Source: Triticum aestivum
Lineage: Eukaryota > Streptophyta > Magnoliopsida > Poales > Poaceae
Reading direction: 5' to 3'
Length of the DNA: 64,000 nucleotides
NCBI RefSeq assembly: GCF_018294505.1
Contig: NC_057803.1
Coordinates: 688,418,678-688,482,677, forward strand
Below the pieces are notes generated by a model that was not told where the DNA came from, ran no database searches, and saw nothing but the letters and a program-made list of their open reading frames with translations. The translations under genes and the position numbers were made by a program. This document shows positions 20,948 to 32,506 of the stretch, one piece after another; the stretch's first letter is position 1; every line of letters begins with the position of its first letter.

Positions 20948-21561
20948 GGAGTGCATGAAGCCTTGGACGAAATATACAAGATGCCACTTCATAATATTCG
21001 TCCATAGGCTATTCTAGGTGCTGCGTCACCTTATTAATGGGCCAGGCCCATGTAATTTCGAAATACTTAAGTATAGGCTATTTTTAGAGTCCGTATGTGT
21101 GGGGAAACAAGAGTTAGGGTTGGTTTCGGACCCCACCCTCAAGGGCCATGAAATTCCCCCCTCTTCCTCCATATATACAACCCTTAGGGCGTCGTTTAGA
21201 CTTTGGGTTTTGTTTAGATTAAAAGTTCGCCATAGCTGCAACTTCGCGTACTTCGTCTGTGTCCAACGACCAGACCAAGACGTCACAGAACCCCACCTTG
21301 ATCAATAAAGCTTTCATCTTATATTCGCAATATCTAGATTGCAATCTCAGTTTCTTGCTTGTTCTTCGTTTGCTCGCAGGAAACAAACCCTCGTGGTCAG
21401 GTTGATCGTGCTCCGGCGTGGTCAATAACCCTCGGAAGTTGGTTTAGCGATTGCTAAGGTGCGACGTCTCGCACGTTCGTAGTCGGATCGTCAAGGTCGA
21501 CTCCCACAGAAAACGATAGCCACCATCTCATCGAAACATCGGGACACCTTAGCCTCTATCA
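20644..21561 (+). repeat. 3' LTR of CRM-type element
   Basis: This 918-bp LTR matches 13678-14595 except for about 12 transitions. It is followed by the target duplication GAACA. Confidence 0.92.
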
Positions 21562-23315
21562 GAACATGAAGAACGTCGAGCTAATGCACCTGAAGAAAAT
21601 GCTGAAGAAAACGCTGATTAAATTCTTCAATGACAACCAGCTCATCCTCGCATTGCAAAAGAAGTGCAAGTTGAAAAGACCATCAATGACATCAATGCGC
21701 CAGGTCCTCTCACACGCTCAAAAGCTTCACATTTGTCTAACTTTTGTGGGCAGTATGCTTTTGTCTCTATTACAGAGCCCACTAAGGTAGATGAAGCATT
21801 TCTGGAGCCTGAGTGGATTCAGCCATGCAAGAGGAATTACATCAGTTCGAGCTTAACAATGTCTGGGAACTGGTCAAACGTCCAGATCCTCGCAAGCACA
21901 ATATCATCGGCACAAAGTGGATCTACCGCAACAGGCAAGATGAAAATGGCCTTGTGGTGAGGAATAAGGCACGGCTTGTAGCTCAAGGCTACACACAGGT
22001 TGAAGGAATTGATTTTGATGAAACTTTTGCACCTGTTGCTAGACTTGAGGCTATTCGCATATTACTTGCTTATGCTAACCATCATGATATCACTTTATAT
22101 CAAATGGATGTGAAAAGTGCATTCCTCAATGGTAAGCTTGAGGAAGAAGTATATGTTGCTCAACCCCCAGGTTTTGAAGATCCAAAGAATCCTGACAAAG
22201 TCTTCAGACTCAACAAGGCCCTCTATGGCCTTAAGCAGACCCCACGGGCTTGGTATGATACCTTGAAGGAACTCTTCATGAAGAAAGGCTTCAAACCCGG
22301 TTCACTCGACCCTACTCTTTTCACTAAATCTTATGATGGCGAATTGTTTGTGTGCCAAGTATATGTTGATGATATTATCTTTGGCTGTACTGACCAACAT
22401 TATAGTGATGAATTTGCCTATATGATGAGTGAAGAATATCAAATGTCTAGGATGGGAGAGTTAAAATTCTTCTTAGGTCTTCAAATTCGTCAACAACACA
22501 ATGGCATATTCATATCTCAGGAGAAATACCTCAAGGATGTACTGAGGAAATTCGGCATGCAAGATTGCAAAGGCGTCAAAATTCCTATGCCCACAAATGG
22601 CCATCTGTGCACTGATGAAAATGGTATTGACTTCGATCATAAGGTATACCGCTCCATGATAGGTTCCTTATTATACTTATGTGCATCTAGGCCAGATATA
22701 ATGCTTAGTGTTTGCATGTGTGCCTGATTTCAAGCTGCACCGAAGGAATCACACCATAAGGCTGTGAAGCATATTCTTCGATATCTAGCTCACACACCAA
22801 CACTTGGATTATGGTACCCCAAGGGCTCGACTTTTGATCTTGTTGGATATTCTGACTCTTACTATGCTGGTGATCGTGTGGATCGCAAGTCAACATCTGG
22901 TACATGTCATTTCCTCGGACGATCTTTGGTTTGTTGGTCCTCGAAGAAACAGAACTGCGTATCACTATCTACTGCTGAAGCTGAGTACATTGCCGCTGGT
23001 TCTTGCTGTGCTCAATTGCTATGGATGAAGCAAACTCTCAAGGACTACGACGTAAACATGAAGAATGTGCCTCTCTTCTGTGACAATGAGAGTGCCATCA
23101 AGATTGCTCACAACCCAGTTCAGCACTCGAAGACAAAGCACATTCAGATTTGTCATCATTTTCTTTGTGATCATGTGTTGAAGGGCGACATTTCTATTGA
23201 GCATGTGAAGACTGAAGAACAGCTAGCCGATATCTTCACAAAGCCCTTGGATGAGAAGAGATTCAGCAAGTTGCGGTGTGAGCTAAATATCCTAGAATCG
23301 TCGAATGTTCTTTGA
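21562..23315 (+). pseudogene. pol: pol part 2 (reverse transcriptase, RNase H) of Maximus-type element, broken
   Basis: The frame resumes after the CRM insertion. Two stops lie near 21618 and 21630, and a one-base deletion near 21824 shifts the frame before the RT domain ([20 protein letters not shown] onward). YVDD is at 22362-22373. A TGA at 22725-22727 sits where the family has Arg, and the RNase H part follows (STAEAEYIAAGSCCAQLLWM, and CDNESAIKIAHNP), ending at TGA 23313-23315. The motifs are typical Copia RT/RNase H. The copy is dead. Confidence 0.88.
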
Positions 23316-24606
23316 AAAGGACACTCATCCTAACACTTATGCAAAATTGATGACTTAGATGTGCAACACATGAAGAAACATTTTTCTTCAATCAATGAAG
23401 AATAACACTCTTAGTGTGAAGAAATTAACGAAGAATTTGATTCTCCGAACCCTACGATAATTGTACGCGGTGTCTGAAATCATCATTCTTATACGGTGGG
23501 TCACGCCACCACCAACAGTTGAAATTCCTCAAATTATTCATATTCTTCAACTTTGCAAAGTCCTCACTGGTTCCGTCGTTTTTCTTCATTGGCTATATAT
23601 ATATATGAGTTTATGTCCTCTACAGCATTCACTTATTGCTATTTCTTCAAGTTGGTTTTCTGCTAAGTGAATGTGATTGGACCCTTCCCCTCTATGCTAT
23701 ACTCAACCCAATCTGTCCACAAATTCTTCATGTGCGTTCTATTTGAAACTCGTTCAAAATCTTCACTGTGTCCTTGTCAGCTGAAGAAAGTGCGAACGGA
23801 ACTTTAAAACCTATCTTATCGAAATTTTCGGTTTTGCCGCTCAAACCGTTCTGCATCCCACAATACACTTATCCACTCACCCACGATCTAACACGATCTC
23901 CACCTCTCACTGCGTGGGTGACACATGTCATGCGAATGAGAAGGGTCAGGGGCATGTTCGTCCAATTTCTTCGGGCGAGCAGTTTTTTCACCGTGGCTAT
24001 AAATACCCCTCCTTCCCTTCCTCACTTCTTTTACTCCGCTCGACCTCTCTCTCCAGCTCGAGCTTCTCAAACCCTAGCGCCGCCGCTACTTCATCGCCGC
24101 CGGTGAGGAAGAGCTTCACTGCCTCGACCTCGTCGCCGACGTACTCGCGCGGACCGCGGACATCTTCACTGCGCCGCCGCCGTAGCTGTCTTCCTCCGCC
24201 AAGTTAGGGCGTGGAAGATCTGCACAGACGAACTTCACATCTCCTCACTCCAGTTCACCGTGTTCTTCGTCTAGGGTAATTAAAAGTTACTTTTACTGCC
24301 CTCGTTGATTCTAATGATTATCGACAAAATCTTCAAAAGTGTTTTTCTTCATATCTTCACACACTGAACACCTCACAAGTCATCCGTTCTTGATTCGTTT
24401 ATCTAAGCATCATTTTTCTTCAAGATTCCTCAATTGTGTGGATCTTCGATCTATACAACTCTGGAACCTAAGACAAAGAACGCTTAGTGAAAATCTTCAA
24501 GACTCATCTGGTCAAATTCCTCAAACTTGTTCATTTTGAAAATCCTTCTGAGAACGCATATGACCTCTCCAAATTTCTCGCAACTATACTCTGTTCACAG
24601 GTACAC
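23316..24606 (+). promoter_or_regulatory. Promoter-like spacer and leader upstream of the env-position ORF
   Basis: The spacer contains CCAAT (23962-23966) and TATAAATA (23998-24005) in GGCTATAAATACCCC, followed by a pyrimidine-rich stretch, AAACCCTAGC, and GC-rich sequence with GCCGCCGC runs, all typical of plant 5' leaders. A possible intron runs from CTAG|GGTAATT (near 24274) to TTCACAG (24600), ending just before ATG 24607. The element's own LTR has the same GGCTATAAATA box at 31242. Promoter activity is an inference. Confidence 0.5.
23998..24005 (+). promoter_or_regulatory. Internal TATA box of Maximus-type element
   Basis: TATAAATA lies 32 bp after a CCAAT box and about 600 bp before the first in-frame ATG of the env-position ORF. 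Confidence 0.55.
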
Positions 24607-27600
24607 ATGTCAGCTGCTGAACCACTAGGTTCTCATCAACTTAACTCATTTGCAGCGTTCCTCGAAGAAAAGTTGCATACTTCTTCAGAGAATTCAATTG
24701 TTCAAATTCCTCAACTAAAGAAAATGGCTGATGGTAAGAAGCCACAGAAGGGAGGAAAGAGGCCTGAGGTAAATACAACCTTTGAAATCCCTGATGACAT
24801 ATATGCTGGGTACTGCACACCTACTGAGGAAACCAAGAATGAGCGCAAAGTGCGCATTCAGAAGATAGAGAGGAGATGGGAAAGAGAATGGAGGGAGTAC
24901 AGATATGTCACTCCTAAGTATATGAAGAAATTCGCACTCAATCCTCCATGCCCAAGAGCACCACTGGCACCTGGCCAAATTGCTGATCCCACCAGCCTCA
25001 AGCGCGGTCAGGACTATCCTGATGAATGGGCCAAGCGCCAAGGCGAGTTGGCTAAGCAAGCCAAAGAAGCAGTGAGGAAATTCAATGAAGACTCTGCTGC
25101 TGCTGCTGCCTCTGCTGAGGTCCTTGCTGTCAAGCCAAAGAAGGCTATGTCAAAGAAGCCTGCGCGCAAGCCAAGTGCTTCCTCAGCAATGCCCTCACGG
25201 CCAGAATCATCAGAGCCCTCGCGGCCAATTCCTCATGCTGCTCCTGTTCCTCCAAAGTCCTTGTTGGGGAACGTAGTAATTTCAAAAATTTCCTACGCAC
25301 ACGCAAGATTATGGTGATGCATAGAAACGAGAGAGGAGAGTGTTGTCCACGTACCCTCGTAGGCCGAAAGCGGAAGCGTTAGCACAACATGGTTGATATA
25401 GTCGTACGTCTTCACGGCCCGACCGATCAAGCACCGAAACTACGGCACCTCCGAGTTCTAGCACACGTTCAGCTCGATGACGATCCCCGGTCTCCGATCC
25501 AGCAGAATGTCGGGGAAGAGTTCCATCAGCACGACGGCGTGGTGACGATATTGATGTTCTACCGTCGTAGGGCTTCGCCTAAGCACCGCTACAATATTAT
25601 CGAGGATTATGGTGGAAGGGGGCACCACACACGGCTAAGTGATCAATGATCAATTGTTGTGTCTTTGGGGTGCCCCCCTGCACCCGTATATAAAGGAGCA
25701 AGGGAGGAGGAGGCCGGCCCTAGGAGGGGGCGCGCCAAGTGTGGAGTCCTATTAGGACTCCCTAGTCCTAGTAGGATTCCACCTCCCATATGGAATAGGA
25801 AAAGAGGAAGGGAAAAGGAGAAGGAAGGAAGGGGGCGCCCCCCTTCCCTAGTCCAATTCGGACCAGACCAAGGGGAGGGGTGCGGCCACCCTTGATGCCC
25901 TTTTCCTTCTTTCCCGTATGGCCCAATAAGGCCCAATACGTATTCCCGTAACTCTCCGGTACTCCAAAAAATACCCGAATCACTCGGAACCTTTCCGATG
26001 TCCGAATATAGTCGTCCAATATATCGATCTTTACGTATCGACCTTTTAGAGACTCCTCGTCATGTCCCTGATCTCATCCGGGACTCCGAACTCCTTCAGT
26101 ACATCAAAACTCATAAACTCATAATATAACTGTCATCGAAACCTTAAGCTGCGGACCCTACGGGTTCGAGAACAATGTAGACATGACCGAGACACGTCTC
26201 CGGTCAATAACCAATAGCGGAACCTGGATGCTCATATTGGCTCCCACATATTCTACGAAGATCTTTATCGGTCAGACCGCATAACAACATACGTTTGTTC
26301 CCTTTGTCATCGGTTTGTTACTTGCCCGAGATTCGATCATCGGTATCTCAATACCTAGTTCAATCTCGTTACCGGCAAGTATCTTTACTCGTTCTGTAAT
26401 ACATCATCCCGCAACTAACTCATTAGTTGCAATGCTTGCAAGGCTTAAGTGATGTGCATTACCGAGAGGGCCCAGAGATACTTCTCCGACAATCAGAGTG
26501 ACAAATCCTAATATCAAAATATGCCAACCCAACAAGTACCTTTGGAGACACCTGTAGAGCACCTTTATAATCACCCAGTTACGTTGTGACGTTTGGTAGC
26601 ACACAAAGTGTTCCTCCGGTAAACGGGAGTTGCATAATCTCATAGTCATAGGAACATGTATAAGTCATGAAGAAAGCAATAGCAACAAACTAAACGATCA
26701 AGTGCTATGCTAACGGAATGGGTCAAGTCAATCACATCATTCTCCTAATGATGTGATCCCCTTAATCAAATGACAACTCATATCTATGGTTAGGAAACAT
26801 AACCATCTTTGATCAACGAGCTAGTCAAGTAGAGGCATACTAGTGACATACTGTTTGTCTATGTATTCACACATGTATTATGTTTCCGGTTAATACAATT
26901 CTAGCATGAATAATAAATATTTATCATGATATAAGGAAATAAATAATAACTTTATTATTGCCTCTAGGGCATATTTCCTTCAGTCCTCAGCTCCTCCGCC
27001 AAAGCCTTCAGCTGTTCCGACCAAATCCTCAGCACCTGTGCATCTCGCTTCGTGCCAAAGGACTGCCGGCATCTCCATTGCCTCAGGTGTCTCAGCTAGT
27101 TCCTCAGCTGCACCAAGTTCCTCAGCTGGCCCCTCACTGCTGAAGACAAAGGCCACTGCTAGACGAGGTCCTCGCCCAAGTCCTCAAAAGAAACAAGTCG
27201 CTTTCCAAGTGCCGTCTGTTGAAGACGAAGCTGATGATGATGAACTTGCAGAAATCATCAGAGACAGGCAAGTCAGGGCCGCTAGAGCCAAAGGATCAGA
27301 AGTGCCACTGCTGTTGGATCCCAAGCTGATCCTCAACTACATTGATGATTGGCACAAGGACCCCAACACTCCCTTGCCTGACTTCAAGCTGACTCATGGC
27401 CAGAGTCACATGCTGACCCACTTCATTCAAGAAGAAAAGTGGAAATTTGAGAAGGCTAGGCAGATCAAGAAAGCACAGTACAAGAAAGAGCGCTATCTGA
27501 AGAAAAACGTTGTCTCTATGACAATTGAAGAACTTGTCACTATTCAGACTGAGATTAAGAAACTCAGTGATAACTTTGACGCATATCGCTCTGATTGGCT

Positions 27601-30049
27601 TGGAGCCAAGGTTCGTTTTGTGAAACATGCGAATAACTTCACTTCTAATGTTGCAGCCCTAACGCAACAGGAAATTCCTCGGGCTGAAGCATCTGCTCAG
27701 CCTACTGAAGAAAATGCCAGCACCGCTGATGACAATCAGACTGCTGAAGATAATGTGAGTTCCAGGGCTGATGACTGCATTCCAGCCGCTGAAAAAATTG
27801 CCAGGGCACCCACTAGTGGTGTGCCTGAAGAAACTGAAGAACTCAGGGCAACTGCATCAGTTGTGCCCGAAGAAAATCAACCAGATTCCTCAGCTGCTCC
27901 TGCACCAACTTCAACTCCAATCCTTCCATCTGCATCAGATGTGAAGAAGACCAAGGCTGTAGAGCGTACTGCAGTGAAGAAAAGGAAAGCATCAGCTGCT
28001 TCAGATTCTTCAGCTCCAAAGAAAATGAAGCCTATGACAAGCTCATTTGCAAATCCGATTGATGTTGTTCCCATCTCAACCAGGCCATCAAAGGACCTCG
28101 TTCCTTTTGATGAAGAATATGTGATCCCCAGCGGATCTGATGACGAAACTCCTTCTGCTGCTTCGTCTGAACCGTTGGATGAAGAAATTGAAGTGGATGC
28201 GATCCCTTCAACACCTATCATCTCCTCGCCTATGCCTTAGTTCACAGCTGAAGAGGCTGGCGTTGAAGAAACGGAAGATGAAGATGTGGACATTGGCTGC
28301 TCCACACCCGTAATGAGTGATGAATTCTGGGAAAGTCAGCTTCCAAATTCTCCAATGTTCACCCCTCTACAGCATATTCCTCAGTCCCCCACACAAACTG
28401 TTCACATGGGCTCTGAAGAAACTCATCCCACTGCATCTGTCCATGAGGAAATCCCAGCCACTAGCGCTGAAGAAACTGCTGCTGCTGAACAACCAACTAC
28501 GCAGACTGCCACTGAGGAGGAACCAGAAATTCCTCAGCCTGAAGAACCTGCGATTGAGATTCCTGAGGTCGTGATGCAACTCACTGACACTCCTCTGCCG
28601 AAGCCAAAGGATCCATTCTCACGCAAGCAAAAGTTCAAGGCTGATGATTTCTTCGGCGAGAACGTATTCTTCGAAGACTACAACCCATATGACTCTACTC
28701 GCATTAGGAAGAGGCGTTTCTGGACTGCCAGTCAAGCCAATTTCTATTCCTCAGTGCTGTTCAACAAGGAGAAGATTTTCTACCATGAGCATATTCCTCA
28801 CATGGATATGGAATCTCTACCGTGCTTCGCACCAGTCCTGAGTGTTCTTAATGATGCTGGACTGCTCAACTTTTGCTCTGACATCTGCGATTGGAATGAA
28901 GAACCGATTCTTCAATTCTATGCAACACTGCACATCACCGGAGATGCCGAAGATGTGAATTCATGGGTGCTGGACTGGATGTCTGAAAACACTCACTACA
29001 CTGTACCAGCCTTTGAATTGCTTCGTGCTCTACCACTCAGTCCTTCCCTTGAAGAAGCTCACTGCATCTACAGTGAACCTGAGCTCACACATCATTACAT
29101 GCAGGTGCTGATGAAGCCTTTGAAACCAGGTCAGGCACCACGAACCAAATTCCTCGTGAAGGAATTGCTGTACGTGCCCAGAACTGTCTATCGTATTCTT
29201 ACGAGGACAATCAGTCCTATCAAAGGCCACGACTCATCTGATGAGGAAATTGTTGGCATCATGAAGAATCTGGTATTCAACATCGTTCATGGCATTCCTG
29301 TCAATTATCACGATTTCTTCATGAGGACTATGGCCAATGTTGCACTGTCTCCGTTTGAGCTGAAGCCTTATGCACCTTGGATTATGAGATTCCTCAGAAC
29401 AAGGTCTTCACTCAACTACAAAGCTGATTTCCAGAATCACCTCAGCTACTTGCCCCCAATTGAAGTCCTCAAGCAAACATATTCCTTAGTTGATGGAAAG
29501 GGCAAGGCACCAGTTGTAATAGATGAAGGCATTCATCCATTGGATGGTCAGTTTCGCAAAGCTGCATCTTATTCCACCAATGATGACTCTGCCACACATG
29601 ACTCTGCCAATGCACCTAAGTCCACTCCTCAAGCCACTGCTCCGCGCGTGATGACTGACCGTGAACTTCTGCTTAGTCTTCACCAGAAGGTGGATCAAAA
29701 TCACAAATGGGTTAAGCATCAGTTTGGTTCACTTCTTCACAACATGACTGCCACACACAATGTAGTGAAGAAAAACCACTACTACCTCCATCAAGTCTTC
29801 GGTCGCACCTGGGCAATCCTGTCACATCTATATGGTGAAGAAGATCTGAAGAACATGGGTCTCAAAGAAGATTTTGACTGGTCTGCACCTCCACCGAAGA
29901 AATTCAAGAAGGTCCAAGTTCCTTCTCTGGTGGCCAGCTCATTTTCTTCATCACGCGACACTGATGAACATGAAGATTTGGACGACACTGCGGCAGGCCC
30001 TACATCAACAAACGACCCCAACAACGCTGGCGCTCCTTCATCAACATGA
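24607..30049 (+). pseudogene. env-position 3' ORF of Maximus-type element, interrupted by a solo LTR and one stop
   Basis: In-frame ATGs are at 24607 and 24724 (MADGKKPQKGGKRPEVN). The N-terminal part has a basic/charged region and an Ala/Ser/Pro-rich hinge. The solo LTR (25262-26982) splits it at residue about 218; the frame on both sides is the same. The next part is charged and helical (near 27400-27640). A TAG at 28238-28240 cuts it again; the frame then stays open to 30047-30049 through a conserved-looking block (EDYNPYDSTRIRKRRFWTAS, LLYVPRTVYRILTRTISPIK). I see no clear signal peptide or membrane span, so the label env-like rests on position in SIRE elements; function unknown. Confidence 0.75.
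25262..26982 (-). mobile_element. Solo LTR of BARE/WIS/Angela type
   Basis: The 1721-bp unit starts TGTTGGGGAACGTAG and ends GCATATTTCCTTCA, flanked by the 5-bp duplication GTCCT (25257-25261 and 26983-26987). Read on the minus strand it begins TGAAGGAAATATGCCC, the WIS/BARE LTR start. There is no second LTR or internal region, so it is a solo LTR left by recombination. Confidence 0.92.
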
Positions 30050-30100
30050 TTATCTTCAGGGGCGTTAGTCCTCATTTTCGATCCTTTTGGTCATTCGATG

Positions 30101-30567
30101 ACAAAGGGGGAGAAATATGAGTTAGTATCCAAGCGGGTCTACTATATGGGCGTTTTTTTGCTAAGTTACAACTCTCGTTCTTCTGAAACTTTATTGGATC
30201 AAGTTGTAATCTTAAACCCGATGGTGCTCTGATACTTTTGATGCACTATTCTGCATGCTTATTCCTCGTTAAATATTATTGCACGCATGTTGAATTTCAT
30301 CAGGCACCATATTTCATCATGCATTCAAATTCTTCATATTATATGTTAAATGCGTTTATGAATTACAAGATATAAGGGGAGATCTCCATGATTCAACTCT
30401 TCAAGTGTGCATTGCTTCAAAAGAAAATTCCTCACTATGCACATCTTCAGGGGGAGTTCTTCTATATCTTGCAATCAAATTCCTCAATATCAGTAGTTAC
30501 ACTTCATATGTTTATCCCCGTTGAAAACTTAACCTATATTGTCATCAATCACCAAAAAGGGGGAGAT
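30101..30567 (+). promoter_or_regulatory. Cluster of polypurine tracts before the Maximus 3' LTR
   Basis: Purine tracts occur at 30101-30115 (ACAAAGGGGGAGAAA), about 30374 (AAGGGGAGA), about 30448 (CAGGGGGAG) and 30553-30567 (CAAAAAGGGGGAGAT). The last touches the LTR and is the likely primer; the others are upstream decoys or remnants, as known for SIRE elements. Confidence 0.7.
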
Positions 30568-32116
30568 TGTAAGTGCATCTAGTGCCCCTTAGTGATTTTG
30601 GTGTATTGAAGACTTATAGGTTAAGTGACTAATGCGTTTGTGAGTGTACACGGGTCTATAAATCTATGAGGAGTTTGATATTTACAGGAAAAGTCGACCC
30701 CTAAAAATTAATATCTTCGACTGAAGATTTTGGTATTTCTAAAGACTTTCATGAAGACTTTGAAAGTGAAGAAATTGGTGTGTCTGTGAGACTTGATATT
30801 CATGCGAGGAATATGAAGCTTGAAGACTTTCGTTTTCATAGTTTTGTTTTTCTCTTTCTTGAGTCATAGGAAACACCGTACTATTAAAGGGGGTCGAGGA
30901 AATACTTAGGAAAAATTTCCATGTGATGCTCAACTCAAAATCCAACATCTACCAATCCCTTCGAGTGAAGCCATTGGAAATCTCATACAGTTCAGTCAAT
31001 TTCTTCAGTGACAGAGACGAAGTTCTTCTGGTCTCTGAGGAATTTGTCCTAATTGAGGAGTTAGGAATTCGCCAGTGCGGATTGCCTACACAGTGAGGAA
31101 CATGATAGCCCTGAGGATTTTGCTACTCAAAATTCCGACCGTTGTTGTGCTATGCGCCAGCTGTCCCAAAATATCTATCCACCTAACGGTCATATCATTG
31201 AAGGGCATTTATGTCTTATCATGTCGGGCTGCTCCCTAGGCTATAAATAGCCGCCCCCTACAACCACTAGCTGGTTGGCTGCTCCGAGAGAAACTGACAC
31301 TTGTCATTTGAGAGCAACCCATCCTCCGAGGACTTTGAGCGAAAATCATCAAGTGAGGAAAAACCAAAAACCCAAAACCCAAACACCTACAAACCCCAAG
31401 TGATTGAGCATCACTGAAGAGATTGATCCTGAGTGGATCCGACGCTTGTTACCTTTGAAGACTGTGCTTCTTCCAGACGGTTAGGCGTCATGGTCTAGAG
31501 CATCCAAGAGGAATTGTGGATCGCCGAGTGACCAAGTTTGTGAAGGTTTGGAAGTCGCCTGAAGACTTACCACGAGTGATTGGACGAGGTCTGTGTGACC
31601 TTAGTTCAAGGAGAATACGGTGAGGACTGGGTGTCTTGGACTAAGTGTCCTTGACTGGGTGTCCGGGACTGTGTGTCCTCGAGTTTAAATACTCAGCCGC
31701 TCCAACCAGACGTACAACTGAGACAGCAGTTGGAACTGGTCTACCAAATCATTGTCTTCATCAAGCTTACTGGTTCTATTTCCTCAACTCTTTCATTTCC
31801 TCATAACTGTGTTGTGTGCTTGTTCATATCTATGTTTGAAGACTTTGACTGAAGACTTTCTCAATTTCCTCAGTTTAATTTCTTCAGTCTGTTTGTCTTC
31901 ATCCTGTGTTATCCTGTGATTACGCTTCCTGTACTCTGTGCCTGTCTTCATTTCATCATGATGACTATGCTTGTATTCTGTTATGTTTACTTTTGAGTAC
32001 TTATTCCGCCGCTAGTAGTTCTTCACTAAGGAATTTCCTCACCGGCAAATTCCTCAGTGAAGAATTTCATAAAAATTGCCTATTCACCCCCCTCTAGTCG
32101 ATATAACGCACTTCCA
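30568..32116 (+). repeat. 3' LTR of Maximus-type element
   Basis: The complete 1549-bp LTR runs from TGTAAGTGCATCTAG to CGCACTTCCA. Its last 696 bp match the 5' remnant. A TATA box TATAAATA lies at 31242-31249. Confidence 0.9.
31242..31249 (+). promoter_or_regulatory. TATA box in Maximus 3' LTR
   Basis: TATAAATA in GGCTATAAATAGCC marks the likely U3/R border of the LTR promoter. Confidence 0.65.
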
Positions 32117-32161
32117 GCGAGGGTCGGTGCAGCCACGGGGACGGCCTGGAGCGGACGGCCC
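32117..32161. other. 45-bp GC-rich gap between Maximus and F1
   Basis: The gap matches neither neighbour. It may be the only remaining non-transposon DNA between the two element clusters, or part of the target of F1. Confidence 0.5.
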
Positions 32162-32506
32162 TGATACGTATCCTTCGTATCTACTTTTCCAAACACTTTT
32201 GCCCTTGTTTTGTACTCTAACTAGCATGACTTGAATGGAACTAACCCGGACTGATGTTGTTTTCAGCAGAATTGCCATGGTGTTATTTCTGTGCAGAAAT
32301 AAAAGTTCTCGGAATGACCTGAAAATCAACAGAGAATTATTTTGGAATATATAAAAATACTGGGAGGAGGATCCACGTCAGGGGGGCCTCCACCTATCCA
32401 CGAGGGTGGGGGCGCGCCCCCTGCCTCGTGGGCCCCCTGACGCTCCATCGACCTCAACCCTGACTCCATATATTCACTTTCGGGGGAAAAAAACCAGGGA
32501 GAAGGA

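Larger units (their letters stand above)
13678..21561 (+). mobile_element. CRM-type (Cereba/CRW-like) centromeric Gypsy element, 7884 bp
   Basis: The element has two 918-bp LTRs with TG...CA ends and a 5-bp target duplication GAACA (13673-13677 and 21562-21566). The LTR starts TGATGAGGACATC, and pol runs about 100 codons into the 3' LTR, a hallmark of CRM chromoviruses. Domain order protease-RT-RNase H-integrase is that of Gypsy. The LTRs differ at about 12 sites, all transitions (1.3%), suggesting insertion roughly 0.5 million years ago if the usual 1.3e-8 rate applies. gag is broken while pol is open. Confidence 0.85.
9578..32116 (+). mobile_element. Maximus/SIRE-type Copia element, 5' truncated, with two nested insertions
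   Basis: Order on the + strand: partial 5' LTR, tRNA-Met primer site, gag, protease, integrase, [CRM insertion], reverse transcriptase and RNase H, promoter-like spacer, env-position ORF [with solo LTR insertion], several purine tracts and a complete 3' LTR. The Copia domain order, very long size and extra 3' ORF place it in the SIRE lineage; Maximus is the Triticeae member it most resembles. Without insertions it would be about 13 kb. The two LTRs differ at about 20 of 696 comparable sites (2.9%). Confidence 0.8.

Noticed and set aside
24607..30049. True viral envelope gene in the Maximus-type element
   Set aside because: No signal peptide, membrane span or cleavage motif is visible; only its position supports an env-like label.
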